A stretch of 9,735 bases of DNA from positions 1 through 9,735 of the forward strand of contig CAJOEG010000040.1 in NCBI GenBank assembly GCA_905233405.1. Direction: 5' to 3'. The first letter of the stretch is position 1; every line of letters begins with the position of its first letter. Source of the DNA: an uncultured Bacteroidales bacterium (lineage in GTDB: Bacteria; Bacteroidota; Bacteroidia; Bacteroidales; ML635J-15). The translations under genes and the position numbers were made by a program. Under the pieces are notes generated by a model that was given only the letters and a program-made list of their open reading frames with translations, was not told the DNA's origin and did no database searches. Of this stretch, positions 1 to 5,978 are shown in pieces.

Positions 1-351
1 CACTACATCTAAATACGGATATTCGCCCCTGTACATCAACGTAAGGTACAACGACATAAACAGCGAAGCCACCAGAATTTCGCCCATAATCCACAGCGAA
101 TAGCCGAACCAATTCGGCTCGAACCTGCGCCTCAACGCATAAAGCAAGAGTCGAGAAATCAGCAGCACACCGAACAGAATGCAAAACAGCATCGTCGTGT
201 TGAACGCCATTATCCCGCGTCCCATATCAAAGAACTCGACCATCTGCAACGGCCGGTACAAAAAGATAAATCCGATAAAAAATCCCGACACCCCGAACAG
301 ATATGCCATCTGCACACGGAACGACAAAAACCTATCTGATACTTTCGTCAT
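1..351 (-). CDS. Membrane N-terminus of probable LytTR-family regulator (partial)
   Basis: The frame is open from an ATG at 351-349 to the left edge, giving 117 residues with no stop, so the C-terminus lies outside the window. The visible part is a membrane domain. Hydrophobic segments fall at about residues 16-32, 50-73 and 84-107, separated by short basic loops (LRRRFEPN at 73-80). The pattern FNTTMLFCILFGVLLISR, followed by a W-x-x-x-GE segment, resembles the multi-TM input domain that precedes a LytTR DNA-binding domain in many Bacteroidales regulators. If so, the missing part would bind DNA and the protein would be a membrane-anchored transcription regulator. The family call is from memory of the N-terminus only, and no DNA-binding domain is visible. 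The gene is divergent from the SGNH/PCMD gene and shares the 352-534 intergenic region with it. Membrane protein: fairly certain. LytTR: about even odds. Confidence 0.6.
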   Translation of the reverse strand, partial: MTKVSDRFLSFRVQMAYLFGVSGFFIGFIFLYRPLQMVEFFDMGRGIMAFNTTMLFCILFGVLLISRLLLYALRRRFEPNWFGYSLWIMGEILVASLFMSLYLTLMYRGEYPYLDVV

Positions 352-534
352 TTTTACGTCAATTTTAGCCTTATAAACGACTGTGACCAAATTAATATTG
401 TGTATAATTCGTCACAGCATTTAAAATTTTGTCACAAAATTAGGTCTTTTGTCAAAAACAGCCACTCAAAATCACATAAATTTTCCACCTCCATTTTCGG
501 CTGTAGTTTTGCGGAAAAATAAAACGAAATTACA
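352..534. promoter_or_regulatory. Divergent promoter region with GTCACA half-sites
   Basis: This 183-bp gap separates two divergent genes. For the plus-strand gene, TAGTTTTG at 504-511 matches the Bacteroidota -7 element TAnnTTTG, with TTTT at 481-484 as a weak -33 box (19-nt spacer). For the minus-strand gene, TAATTTTG (442-435) matches the same element but has no convincing -33 box and would leave a leader of about 80 nt. The region holds three copies of TGTGAC/GTCACA (382-387, 411-416, 431-436). The outer pair forms the inverted repeat CTGTGAC/GTCACAG (381-387, 411-417). A perfect 17-bp inverted repeat, AATTTTGT-C-ACAAAATT, lies at 425-441 and overlaps the minus-strand -7 box. Operator function is inferred. 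Confidence 0.5.
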
Positions 535-2259
535 ATGGAAATGAAAAAACAAAAATTAATAGCATTCGGCGACTCTATAATAAAAGGTATTATCGCCGAG
601 GAAGAAAACGGAAGCCTCAAATACAAAATTTCCGAAAACAGCGCTACAGATATATGCAGTAGAAAACTTGAAATCGAAGTACACAATTTTGGGAAATTTG
701 GCAGCACCATCACCACTGGAGAAAAGATAATCGACAAGCACTTGCAACGAATATCTGAGGGCGACATCGTACTTCTCGAATTCGGTGGCAACGACAGCGA
801 TAAAATGTGGAAAGAAATTGCAGAAAAACCTGATTTTGAACATATTGCAAAAACTCCACTACAGACATTTGTAGAAACCTACCACCGAATAATACAAAAA
901 TTAAAAACTACAGGCGCAACAATATACATACTCACAATGCCGCCTATTGACACCAAATCATATTTCCGCCACTTTACAAAAGGAATGAATCCCAGCCAAA
1001 TAACCAACATAATGAAATGGCTCTACGGAAATATAGAAATCGTTGGTCTGTGGCACGAAATGTACAACCAGGAAATAATAAAAATTGCTTGTTCCGAAAA
1101 CGTAGAACTTATAAATATCTACAAGCCCTTCATCAAACAACGCGACTACCGCCCTCTTTTCTGCTGCGACGGAATACACCCCAACCAAAGAGGACAGGAA
1201 ATCATATCAGACACCATCTGCAATGCCATCTCTCCTAGTACGGATGCAATTCATCGCGTTCCATATAATCACAATAACACAATCCTCTGCCATCCAATAG
1301 TAAAGAAGCGATTCATCGCGTCCCTTATACTAATACTAATCATCTTATCCTCCATCCTTCCCCTATCTGCCCAGACCTACAAAAAAGTACAGTACGGCGA
1401 CTTTGAGAACTGGGTTGTCCGCGACATAGAAGAATCACTAATTATTGGCGGCGAAACAAAACGCATTTACGCCATCGGTCCCCGCGACACAATCCGCGAA
1501 AACAAAGCATTGAACATCAAGTCGATATGGGCGACATCAAACACCTACGCCAAAGTTGCAGGCATATCAAAAACCAGCAACACCGTCTATCCCGAAAGGC
1601 GCGGCAACGGCTACTGCGCAAAACTTACCACCGAATATGCCGAATGCAAGGTAATTGGCCTTATTAATATAAAGGTATTGGTATCGGGCACAATCTACTG
1701 GGGCAAAGCCCACGAGCCAGTCAGCGGCACAGACAACCCCTACAGCAAGATGAGATGGGGAGTGCCTTTTACCAACAAACCTAAGGCGCTAGTCCTCGAC
1801 TACAAGTCTTCAATGCCCAACAAAGGCACAATTACCACTTGCAAGACCTTATCGTCGTCGGTAAAAGCAGGAAACGATGAGCACGAAATTGTTTTCATAC
1901 TGCAAAACCGCTGGGAAGACGAAAAAGGAAATGTCTATGCAAAGCGCGTAGGCACAGCAATTTACCACATCAGCAGTCCAACAAGCGACTGGGTGAACGG
2001 ATTCCGCATACCAGTAATCTATGGTGATGCAAGAAAATCGCCCAACTACAAGCCATATATGAACCTCGGTCCGAAAAAAAACAATTTCTACACCATAAAC
2101 AGCAAAGGAAAGAATGTTGAAATCCAAGAAGTTGGATGGGGCGACGAAGATACTCCCGTGACACACGCAATTATGCTGATAAGCGTATCGAGTCAGGAAG
2201 CATTTTCTGGAACTATAGGAAACACGCTGTGGGTGGACAACATAAAGTTGGAATACTAA
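535..2259 (+). CDS. SGNH/GDSL hydrolase fused to signal-peptide-bearing PCMD-like domain
   Basis: Two unrelated halves share one frame (574 aa). Residues 1-231 form an SGNH/GDSL esterase-type hydrolase: block I FGDS with nucleophile S14, block II glycine near NFGKFGS (52-57), block III GGND (84-87), and block V DGIH with D212 and H215. This half has no signal peptide. Residues 257-280 (KKRF, then a hydrophobic run ending LPLSAQ) look like a complete signal peptide in mid-protein. Residues 285-574 resemble the PCMD family (putative carbohydrate metabolism domain, a beta-sandwich of secreted Bacteroidales proteins): GDFENW near the start, WATSN (332-336), RGNGYCAKL (356-364), a pattern PFTNKP...LDYK (411-424), and the closing LWVDNIKLEY. 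The substrate is unknown. The internal signal peptide suggests either a recent gene fusion or two genes whose separating stop/start was lost. The first ATG (535) is used; ATG 541 is also possible. The leader has no clear Shine-Dalgarno. Confidence 0.8.
   Translation: MEMKKQKLIAFGDSIIKGIIAEEENGSLKYKISENSATDICSRKLEIEVHNFGKFGSTITTGEKIIDKHLQRISEGDIVLLEFGGNDSDKMWKEIAEKPDFEHIAKTPLQTFVETYHRIIQKLKTTGATIYILTMPPIDTKSYFRHFTKGMNPSQITNIMKWLYGNIEIVGLWHEMYNQEIIKIACSENVELINIYKPFIKQRDYRPLFCCDGIHPNQRGQEIISDTICNAISPSTDAIHRVPYNHNNTILCHPIVKKRFIASLILILIILSSILPLSAQTYKKVQYGDFENWVVRDIEESLIIGGETKRIYAIGPRDTIRENKALNIKSIWATSNTYAKVAGISKTSNTVYPERRGNGYCAKLTTEYAECKVIGLINIKVLVSGTIYWGKAHEPVSGTDNPYSKMRWGVPFTNKPKALVLDYKSSMPNKGTITTCKTLSSSVKAGNDEHEIVFILQNRWEDEKGNVYAKRVGTAIYHISSPTSDWVNGFRIPVIYGDARKSPNYKPYMNLGPKKNNFYTINSKGKNVEIQEVGWGDEDTPVTHAIMLISVSSQEAFSGTIGNTLWVDNIKLEY
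1239..1324. repeat. Two degenerate palindromic repeat copies in the SGNH-PCMD junction
   Basis: Two near-identical 17-mers lie in the DNA encoding the linker: GCAATTCATCGCGTTCC at 1246-1262 and GCGATTCATCGCGTCCC at 1308-1324 (15 of 17 bases identical). Their offset is 62 bp, so they are read in different frames (DAIHRVP versus KRFIASL). This shows they are DNA repeats and not a protein repeat. The core GCGAT-TC-ATCGC is palindromic around a 2-bp centre, the same design as the intergenic palindrome at 2307-2324. They look like remnants of short intergenic palindromic elements now lying inside an open frame. Confidence 0.55.
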
Positions 2260-2261
2260 TC

Positions 2262-2292
2262 AGTGAAAAGTTGAAAGTGAAAAGTGAAAAGT
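2262..2292. repeat. Short A/G-rich tandem repeat after the fusion gene
   Basis: Three nt after the stop codon is an imperfect tandem array of AGTGAAA/AGTTGAAA units (AGTGAAAAGTTGAAAGTG, continuing to 2292). Such low-complexity arrays are frequent in Bacteroidota intergenic DNA. No function is assigned. Confidence 0.55.
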
Positions 2293-2294
2293 CC

Positions 2295-2343
2295 GTTATA
2301 TGTAGAGTCGTTGCGAGCAACGACTTATAACGCGAGCAACGAC
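2295..2343. repeat. REP-like palindrome GTCGTTGC-GA-GCAACGAC plus partial copy
   Basis: A perfect 8-bp inverted repeat around GA lies at 2307-2324, preceded by GTAGA and set within imperfect outer arms GTTATA (2295-2300) and TATAAC (2326-2331). The right arm with its centre (GCGAGCAACGAC) is repeated directly at 2332-2343. It can form a strong hairpin in RNA and may help stop transcription of the upstream gene, but no T-run follows. Confidence 0.7.
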
Positions 2344-2379
2344 AAATGCCCAAAATAAGCAAGATACAATAATTAATAA

Positions 2380-2413
2380 GCAGTAGCGACGGAGTTTGTC
2401 TCGTCGCTACTGC
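2380..2413. repeat. Palindromic element with 12-bp arms
   Basis: The arms GCAGTAGCGACG and CGTCGCTACTGC are perfectly complementary and enclose the 10-nt loop GAGTTTGTCT. It belongs to the same style of element as those at 2295-2343 and 3986-4013: GTAG at one edge, CTAC at the other and a GC-rich stem in AT-rich intergenic DNA. It may terminate transcription from upstream, or be a small mobile or REP-type repeat. Confidence 0.75.
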
Positions 2414-2454
2414 ATTAAATACCAACCTATTTCAAAAGATTAGAAAGTTTTGAT

Positions 2455-2495
2455 ATTGCCGACAGTCACAAATTTTGTTATTTTTGCGACCTAAA
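2455..2495 (+). promoter_or_regulatory. Promoter of the 2506 gene; first copy of a 32-bp repeat
   Basis: TATTTTTG at 2479-2486 matches the Bacteroidota -7 element TAnnTTTG. ATTG at 2455-2458 is a near match to the -33 TTTG box with a 20-nt spacer. The block 2464-2495, starting AGTCACAAATTTTG and ending GCGACCTAAA, recurs without a mismatch at 3029-3060 before the gldA-like gene. Transcription would start about 10-15 nt before the ATG, leaving a very short leader. Confidence 0.65.
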
Positions 2496-2505
2496 AGCAC
2501 AATAA

Positions 2506-3027
2506 ATGACCACAGACGACAATGGCATAAAGCACACCAATACGCAGGAACATAACGAGTTATGTAATATAATGTCGGGATTTATGGACAATGGGAAACC
2601 CAAAGTTGGCATATTCTGGTACGACATTGCCGACAACTCGCTGTTTGGCGTAGAAAAGACCGATGCCGACAAAGCCGTTTTTATCAACGGGAAAGCTACC
2701 ATAAACAAACTTCACAAAACCTACTGGCAAAAACAGCATCATCGCGCTACTGCAAAAGGCAACACATCATCGATTTTCTACAACGAAAGCAACTACACAA
2801 TGATACCTCGCGGCAGAATTTTCCTAGACGAAACAGACGGCAAGTTCCGTGTTTATGTAGGACATTGGTTATCAGAGTCCACAAACGGACAAACCGTTGA
2901 TATAGAAAAGTTTCGTGAAGCACTTGAAGACGAATTCAATTTGCCAAACGACTTTGAATTTGTGGTTGACATCCACTGGGACCTCGGTCATGGATGGTCT
3001 GAAGAACTCTTAACAATGGAAGAATAA
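2506..3027 (+). CDS. Conserved hypothetical protein (173 aa)
   Basis: I do not recognise a named domain. The protein is soluble, with no signal peptide or membrane segment, and is mildly acidic (many D and E residues). Visible elements are a first block GKPKVGIFWYDIADNSLFGVE (about residues 29-50), a basic middle block with HKTYWQKQHHR (about 69-79), a block RGRIFLDETDGKFRVYVGHW (about 101-120), and a C-terminal block FNLPNDFEFVVDIHWDLGHGW (about 144-164) rich in aromatic and His residues. I recall similar uncharacterised Bacteroidales proteins with the GIFWY, PRGR and DIHWDLGHGW blocks, but no assigned function. The ATG at 2506 fits the short leader below the promoter at 2479-2486. It lies 44 nt upstream of the gldA-like gene in the same direction, but that gene has its own copy of the promoter, so co-transcription is not required. 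Confidence 0.8.
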   Translation: MTTDDNGIKHTNTQEHNELCNIMSGFMDNGKPKVGIFWYDIADNSLFGVEKTDADKAVFINGKATINKLHKTYWQKQHHRATAKGNTSSIFYNESNYTMIPRGRIFLDETDGKFRVYVGHWLSESTNGQTVDIEKFREALEDEFNLPNDFEFVVDIHWDLGHGWSEELLTMEE

Positions 3028-3028
3028 T

Positions 3029-3060
3029 AGTCACAAATTTTGTTATTTTTGCGACCTAAA
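3029..3060 (+). promoter_or_regulatory. Promoter of the gldA-like gene; second copy of the 32-bp repeat
   Basis: This block is identical over 32 bp to 2464-2495 and begins 2 nt after the stop codon of the upstream gene. It contains the -7 element TATTTTTG at 3044-3051. There is no TTTG at the -33 position (the sequence there is AGAA), so this copy has only the proximal half of a promoter, although the transcript leader would be nearly the same as for the upstream gene. Confidence 0.6.
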
Positions 3061-3071
3061 CACACAAAATA

Positions 3072-3983
3072 ATGTCTATCGAAGTAAAAAATATAACAAA
3101 GGTTTTCGGCGAACAGAAAGCTCTCGACAATGTAAGTTTTGACATAAACAATGGCGAGATTGTTGGTTTTCTTGGTCCCAATGGTGCCGGAAAGTCAACT
3201 TTGATGAAGATAATTACAGGCTACATTCCATCCACCGAAGGCGATGTATTCATAAACGGAAAGAATATCCTCGAAAACCCGATTGAAATTCGCAAGAAAC
3301 TCGGCTACCTGCCAGAGCAGAATCCTCTTTACTTTGACATGTATATCGTTGAGTACCTTGAGTTTGTTGCGGGAATTTATGGCATAAAGAACAAAAAGTC
3401 AAGAATTGATGAAGTTGTGGAACTCACCGGACTTTCCCCCGAAATAAACAAGAAAATCGGAACCTTGTCGAAAGGCTACAAGCAGCGTGTAGGTCTTGCA
3501 CAAGCCATAATCCACGACCCCGAAGTGCTTATCCTCGACGAGCCGACATCGGGTCTCGACCCCAACCAGATTATCGAAATCAGAAACCTAATCAAGAACC
3601 TCGGCAAGGAAAAGACCGTCATCCTTTCAACACACATCATGCAGGAAGTGGAAGCCATCTGCGACCGCATCTTACTGATAAAGAAAGGGGTACTGCTTGC
3701 CAACGACAAAGCAGAAGATTTCGGTCACCTTGGCGACGAATCGCGCTCCACCCTGCTTGTAGAACTCGACGGAGAAATTGCGGAAAAGGAATTTTCACAA
3801 ATCAAAGGTGTCAAAACAGTAAAACGCCAGTCCCCCACCCGATTTGTCATCGAGTACAACCATAGCAACGACATCCGCAAGGAAGTCTTCAACCTCGCTG
3901 TGCAGAAAGGTCGTGCCGTGCTGAGCATGCAGGAAAAAGAAAAGAGCATCGAGGAAGTGTTTGCGGAACTGACAAATAAATAA
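3072..3983 (+). CDS. gldA: GldA-like ABC transporter ATP-binding protein
   Basis: This is a complete ABC ATPase of 303 aa. Visible are Walker A GPNGAGKST (35-43), Q-loop Q83 in PEQNP, signature LSKGYKQR (132-139), Walker B VLILDE (152-157), D-loop SGLD (160-163) and the switch His H188 in STHIM. The roughly 90-residue C-terminal extension ending SIEEVFAELTNK and the overall wording match the GldA subfamily. In Flavobacterium GldA pairs with GldF and GldG in an ABC transporter needed for gliding; homologues are common in non-gliding Bacteroidales, where the substrate is not established. No gldF or gldG permease gene is adjacent here, so the partner must be elsewhere. The gene starts 11 nt after a promoter block shared with the upstream gene and ends 2 nt before a perfect palindrome. 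The role is inferred from family only; ABC ATPase is certain and GldA subfamily likely. Confidence 0.9.
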   Translation: MSIEVKNITKVFGEQKALDNVSFDINNGEIVGFLGPNGAGKSTLMKIITGYIPSTEGDVFINGKNILENPIEIRKKLGYLPEQNPLYFDMYIVEYLEFVAGIYGIKNKKSRIDEVVELTGLSPEINKKIGTLSKGYKQRVGLAQAIIHDPEVLILDEPTSGLDPNQIIEIRNLIKNLGKEKTVILSTHIMQEVEAICDRILLIKKGVLLANDKAEDFGHLGDESRSTLLVELDGEIAEKEFSQIKGVKTVKRQSPTRFVIEYNHSNDIRKEVFNLAVQKGRAVLSMQEKEKSIEEVFAELTNK

Positions 3984-3985
3984 TT

Positions 3986-4013
3986 GTAGTCTCGCAATGC
4001 ATTGCGAGACTAC
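3986..4013. terminator. Perfect 28-bp palindrome, probable bidirectional terminator
   Basis: The arms GTAGTCTCGCAATG and CATTGCGAGACTAC are exact reverse complements with no spacer. The element sits 2 nt after the plus-strand gldA-like stop codon and overlaps the end of the minus-strand EEP gene: the last base of its final Trp codon and its TAG stop (4012-4010) lie in the palindrome arm. Its position between converging genes suggests termination from both sides. The downstream side is T-rich only for minus-strand transcripts (AATTATTTATTT). It shares GTAG/CTAC edges with the repeat at 2380-2413. Confidence 0.7.
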
Positions 4014-5086
4014 CACATAAACTCCGCCACCACAGGATAATGGTCATCTGCAATATTGAAATCAAGGACTTTGTGTCTCAAGCATTTGAACACATTTGAA
4101 TGCATTATGTAGTCGATTCGAAAATCCACATCCATTATAGAATATGTACGACCAGAACCATTGCCTCGCTCCATAAATGTATCGTGCAGACGTTCGCCAG
4201 ATGCCAAAATACTAAAGCAAGTGTAACTCAATGGTATATCATTAAAATCGCCACAAAGCATCACAGGATATGGACAAGTGTCCAATGTTGACACTAAAGT
4301 ATCAACCTGCAAAGCCCTGCGCGCCGATGCCTCCGAAAACTTTGAATAAAGATTCACAGCCTTGTCCTTGTTTTCACGGTTGAAACCTTCGTGGCGACTG
4401 CTCATCTCCAAATCCGAATCATTTATCATAATCGACTGCAAATGACAATTGTACAACCTAACCGTATCCTCGTCCATCAAAATATCAACATACATAAAGC
4501 CGTTTGCCGTGCTGTCGAAAGGATGCGAATATTGATTTATCACCTTGTAGCGCGAAACTATTGCCAACCCACCTACCCCATAATTGAAATTCGTAAGCCT
4601 TACTTTCTGCACCGACTTGGCATTCAAATTCTTCGACAGCGCATCAAGAGTAGGAAAATCGGATGGTTTATTGGCCCAATACGCTTCCTGAAGGCACACT
4701 ATGTCGGCATCGGTTGCAGAAATTGTCTCCAAAACCCTCTCCCTCAAAATGTTAGAATTCTTATCAAGAATACCGAAACACTTCACATTGTACGACATTA
4801 CACGGAAATCGGCCTTGTCATCAAGCGACTTGTCGCGGATTGAATATTCGTGCGAAAAATATTTGAAACCGACAAAAGCCAGCACGGCAATAGGTATAGC
4901 AACCTTGAAGTTGACAAACAGGCATACAACCATCAGTGCAGCAAGTCCAATAAGCACATATTTCAACGCAAACGGACACATCGACATCCATTTCGCATCA
5001 GCGGGCGAAACATAAACAGAAATTATGCATAGTATCATTGCCAAAGCAAAAAATCCTGTCAATATCCACAAAATCTTACGCCACAT
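4010..5086 (-). CDS. Membrane-anchored endonuclease/exonuclease/phosphatase (EEP) family protein
   Basis: The 358-residue protein has three hydrophobic segments (about 5-27, 38-58, 60-76) and then an EEP (DNase I/Mg-dependent phosphodiesterase-like) catalytic domain from about 93 to the end. Family residues are visible: MSYNVK with N100, CLQE with E134 (metal ligand), NCHLQS with H215, GDFND with D280 and N282, RIDYI with D325, and DDHYPV with D348-H349. The catalytic set looks complete. With three membrane passes and a basic N-terminus (MWRK) inside, the catalytic domain would face the periplasm. The substrate (nucleic acid, phospholipid or other phosphodiester) cannot be read from the sequence. 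It is the last gene of the minus-strand operon, starting 4 nt after the rhomboid stop. Its stop codon is supplied by the palindrome at 3986-4013, so the final residues may differ from relatives. Confidence 0.88.
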   Translation of the reverse strand: MWRKILWILTGFFALAMILCIISVYVSPADAKWMSMCPFALKYVLIGLAALMVVCLFVNFKVAIPIAVLAFVGFKYFSHEYSIRDKSLDDKADFRVMSYNVKCFGILDKNSNILRERVLETISATDADIVCLQEAYWANKPSDFPTLDALSKNLNAKSVQKVRLTNFNYGVGGLAIVSRYKVINQYSHPFDSTANGFMYVDILMDEDTVRLYNCHLQSIMINDSDLEMSSRHEGFNRENKDKAVNLYSKFSEASARRALQVDTLVSTLDTCPYPVMLCGDFNDIPLSYTCFSILASGERLHDTFMERGNGSGRTYSIMDVDFRIDYIMHSNVFKCLRHKVLDFNIADDHYPVVAEFMW

Positions 5087-5090
5087 AACT

Positions 5091-5978
5091 TTACCTTTTA
5101 TTACTATTGCTGAACAACTTTTCCTTCTCCTCCTTGGTCAGACTTGAATAGCCAGACTCCTTCACCTTGTCCAATATTTTATCTATCTCTCGCTGCTCCC
5201 GTGCTTTACGCTTGTTATATTCAGCATCTGTTTCGGCACGATTCGACGAATTTGTCTTCGGTTTTGGCTCCGACTTGAACAAATTTCCGACCCAAGTAAA
5301 GAAGCGCGAAAGAAAAATCGTAATATCTGTTCCTTTTGAATAACAAATCGCAAAAATTGCCCCCATCAGCGCACCGCCAAGATGAGCAAAATGTCCGCCA
5401 GCATTACCAAACGGAATACTCAGCAAGTCGATGGCTACAATTATCATTGCCAGATATTTAAGTTTCATCTGACCGATAAAAGCCAACCTTACCGGCAAAT
5501 TGGGTACCAGCATGGCAATGGCAAACACAATCGCCATTATCGAAGCCGACGCGCCAATCGCAAAGGCGACATCCTTCACCACAGCAAACACAGGAATTAT
5601 ATTGTAAGCCACAATGAACACCAACGCACCAGCCAATCCACCAAGCAAATACACGCCAAACAACTGTCTTTGCGAAAGGTATTCAAGGAACATCTTTCCG
5701 AACCAATACAGCACAAGCAAGTTGAACAATATATGCAGGAAACTGCTATGCACGAACATATACGTAAGCACCGTCCACGGACGATGTGCTAGAACCGAAA
5801 AATTTGACGAAACGCCAAGCCACGACGAAACGTCGAAAGTCTTGCCAGCGAAGAAAAATCCGAGATTAACGGTCAGCACAACGACAAACGCCGCTAGATT
5901 CAAGAATATCAGAATGCTAAGGTTGTTGCGTTGGCGGAAAATATTCCTTATTTCATCCCAGATTCCCTGCCTCATCAC
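5091..5978 (-). CDS. Rhomboid family intramembrane serine protease with C-terminal extension
   Basis: The 295-residue protein has a rhomboid core with multiple membrane segments from about residue 20 to 230. The catalytic dyad is S144 in GASAS (142-146) and H199 in GGHFAHLGG (194-202). The L1-loop region and HSSFLHILFN (77-86) block with conserved His and Asn are present. The serine motif reads GASA where GxSG is usual; I recall this variant in Bacteroidales rhomboids, so it is probably active. A hydrophilic tail (about 235-295, ending DKVKESGYSSLTKEEKEKLF) resembles the short cytoplasmic domain (DUF6576-like) of Bacteroidota rhomboids. The start is either GTG at 5978-5976 (4-nt GTGA overlap with the upstream rhomboid) or ATG at 5975-5973 (1-nt TGATG overlap, giving 294 aa); both imply translational coupling. 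ATG 5975 is slightly preferred. Rhomboids cleave single-pass membrane proteins; the substrate here is unknown. Confidence 0.9.
   Translation of the reverse strand: MMRQGIWDEIRNIFRQRNNLSILIFLNLAAFVVVLTVNLGFFFAGKTFDVSSWLGVSSNFSVLAHRPWTVLTYMFVHSSFLHILFNLLVLYWFGKMFLEYLSQRQLFGVYLLGGLAGALVFIVAYNIIPVFAVVKDVAFAIGASASIMAIVFAIAMLVPNLPVRLAFIGQMKLKYLAMIIVAIDLLSIPFGNAGGHFAHLGGALMGAIFAICYSKGTDITIFLSRFFTWVGNLFKSEPKPKTNSSNRAETDAEYNKRKAREQREIDKILDKVKESGYSSLTKEEKEKLFSNSNKR

Noticed and set aside
179..376. Plus-strand 65-aa open frame near the left edge
   Set aside because: Antisense to the membrane protein running off the left edge, which has three clear hydrophobic helices in its frame.
381..417. CRP-type operator from TGTGA/TCACA half-sites
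   Set aside because: The half-sites are 23 nt apart and not the 6 nt spacing of a CRP dimer site, so the match to that consensus is not supported.
432..791. Minus-strand 119-aa open frame
   Set aside because: Antisense to the start of the SGNH hydrolase, whose GDS and GGND motifs are in the plus frame. Its leading part also overlaps the divergent promoter region.
4391..4843. Plus-strand 150-aa open frame
   Set aside because: Antisense to the EEP catalytic domain, with no recognisable family features.
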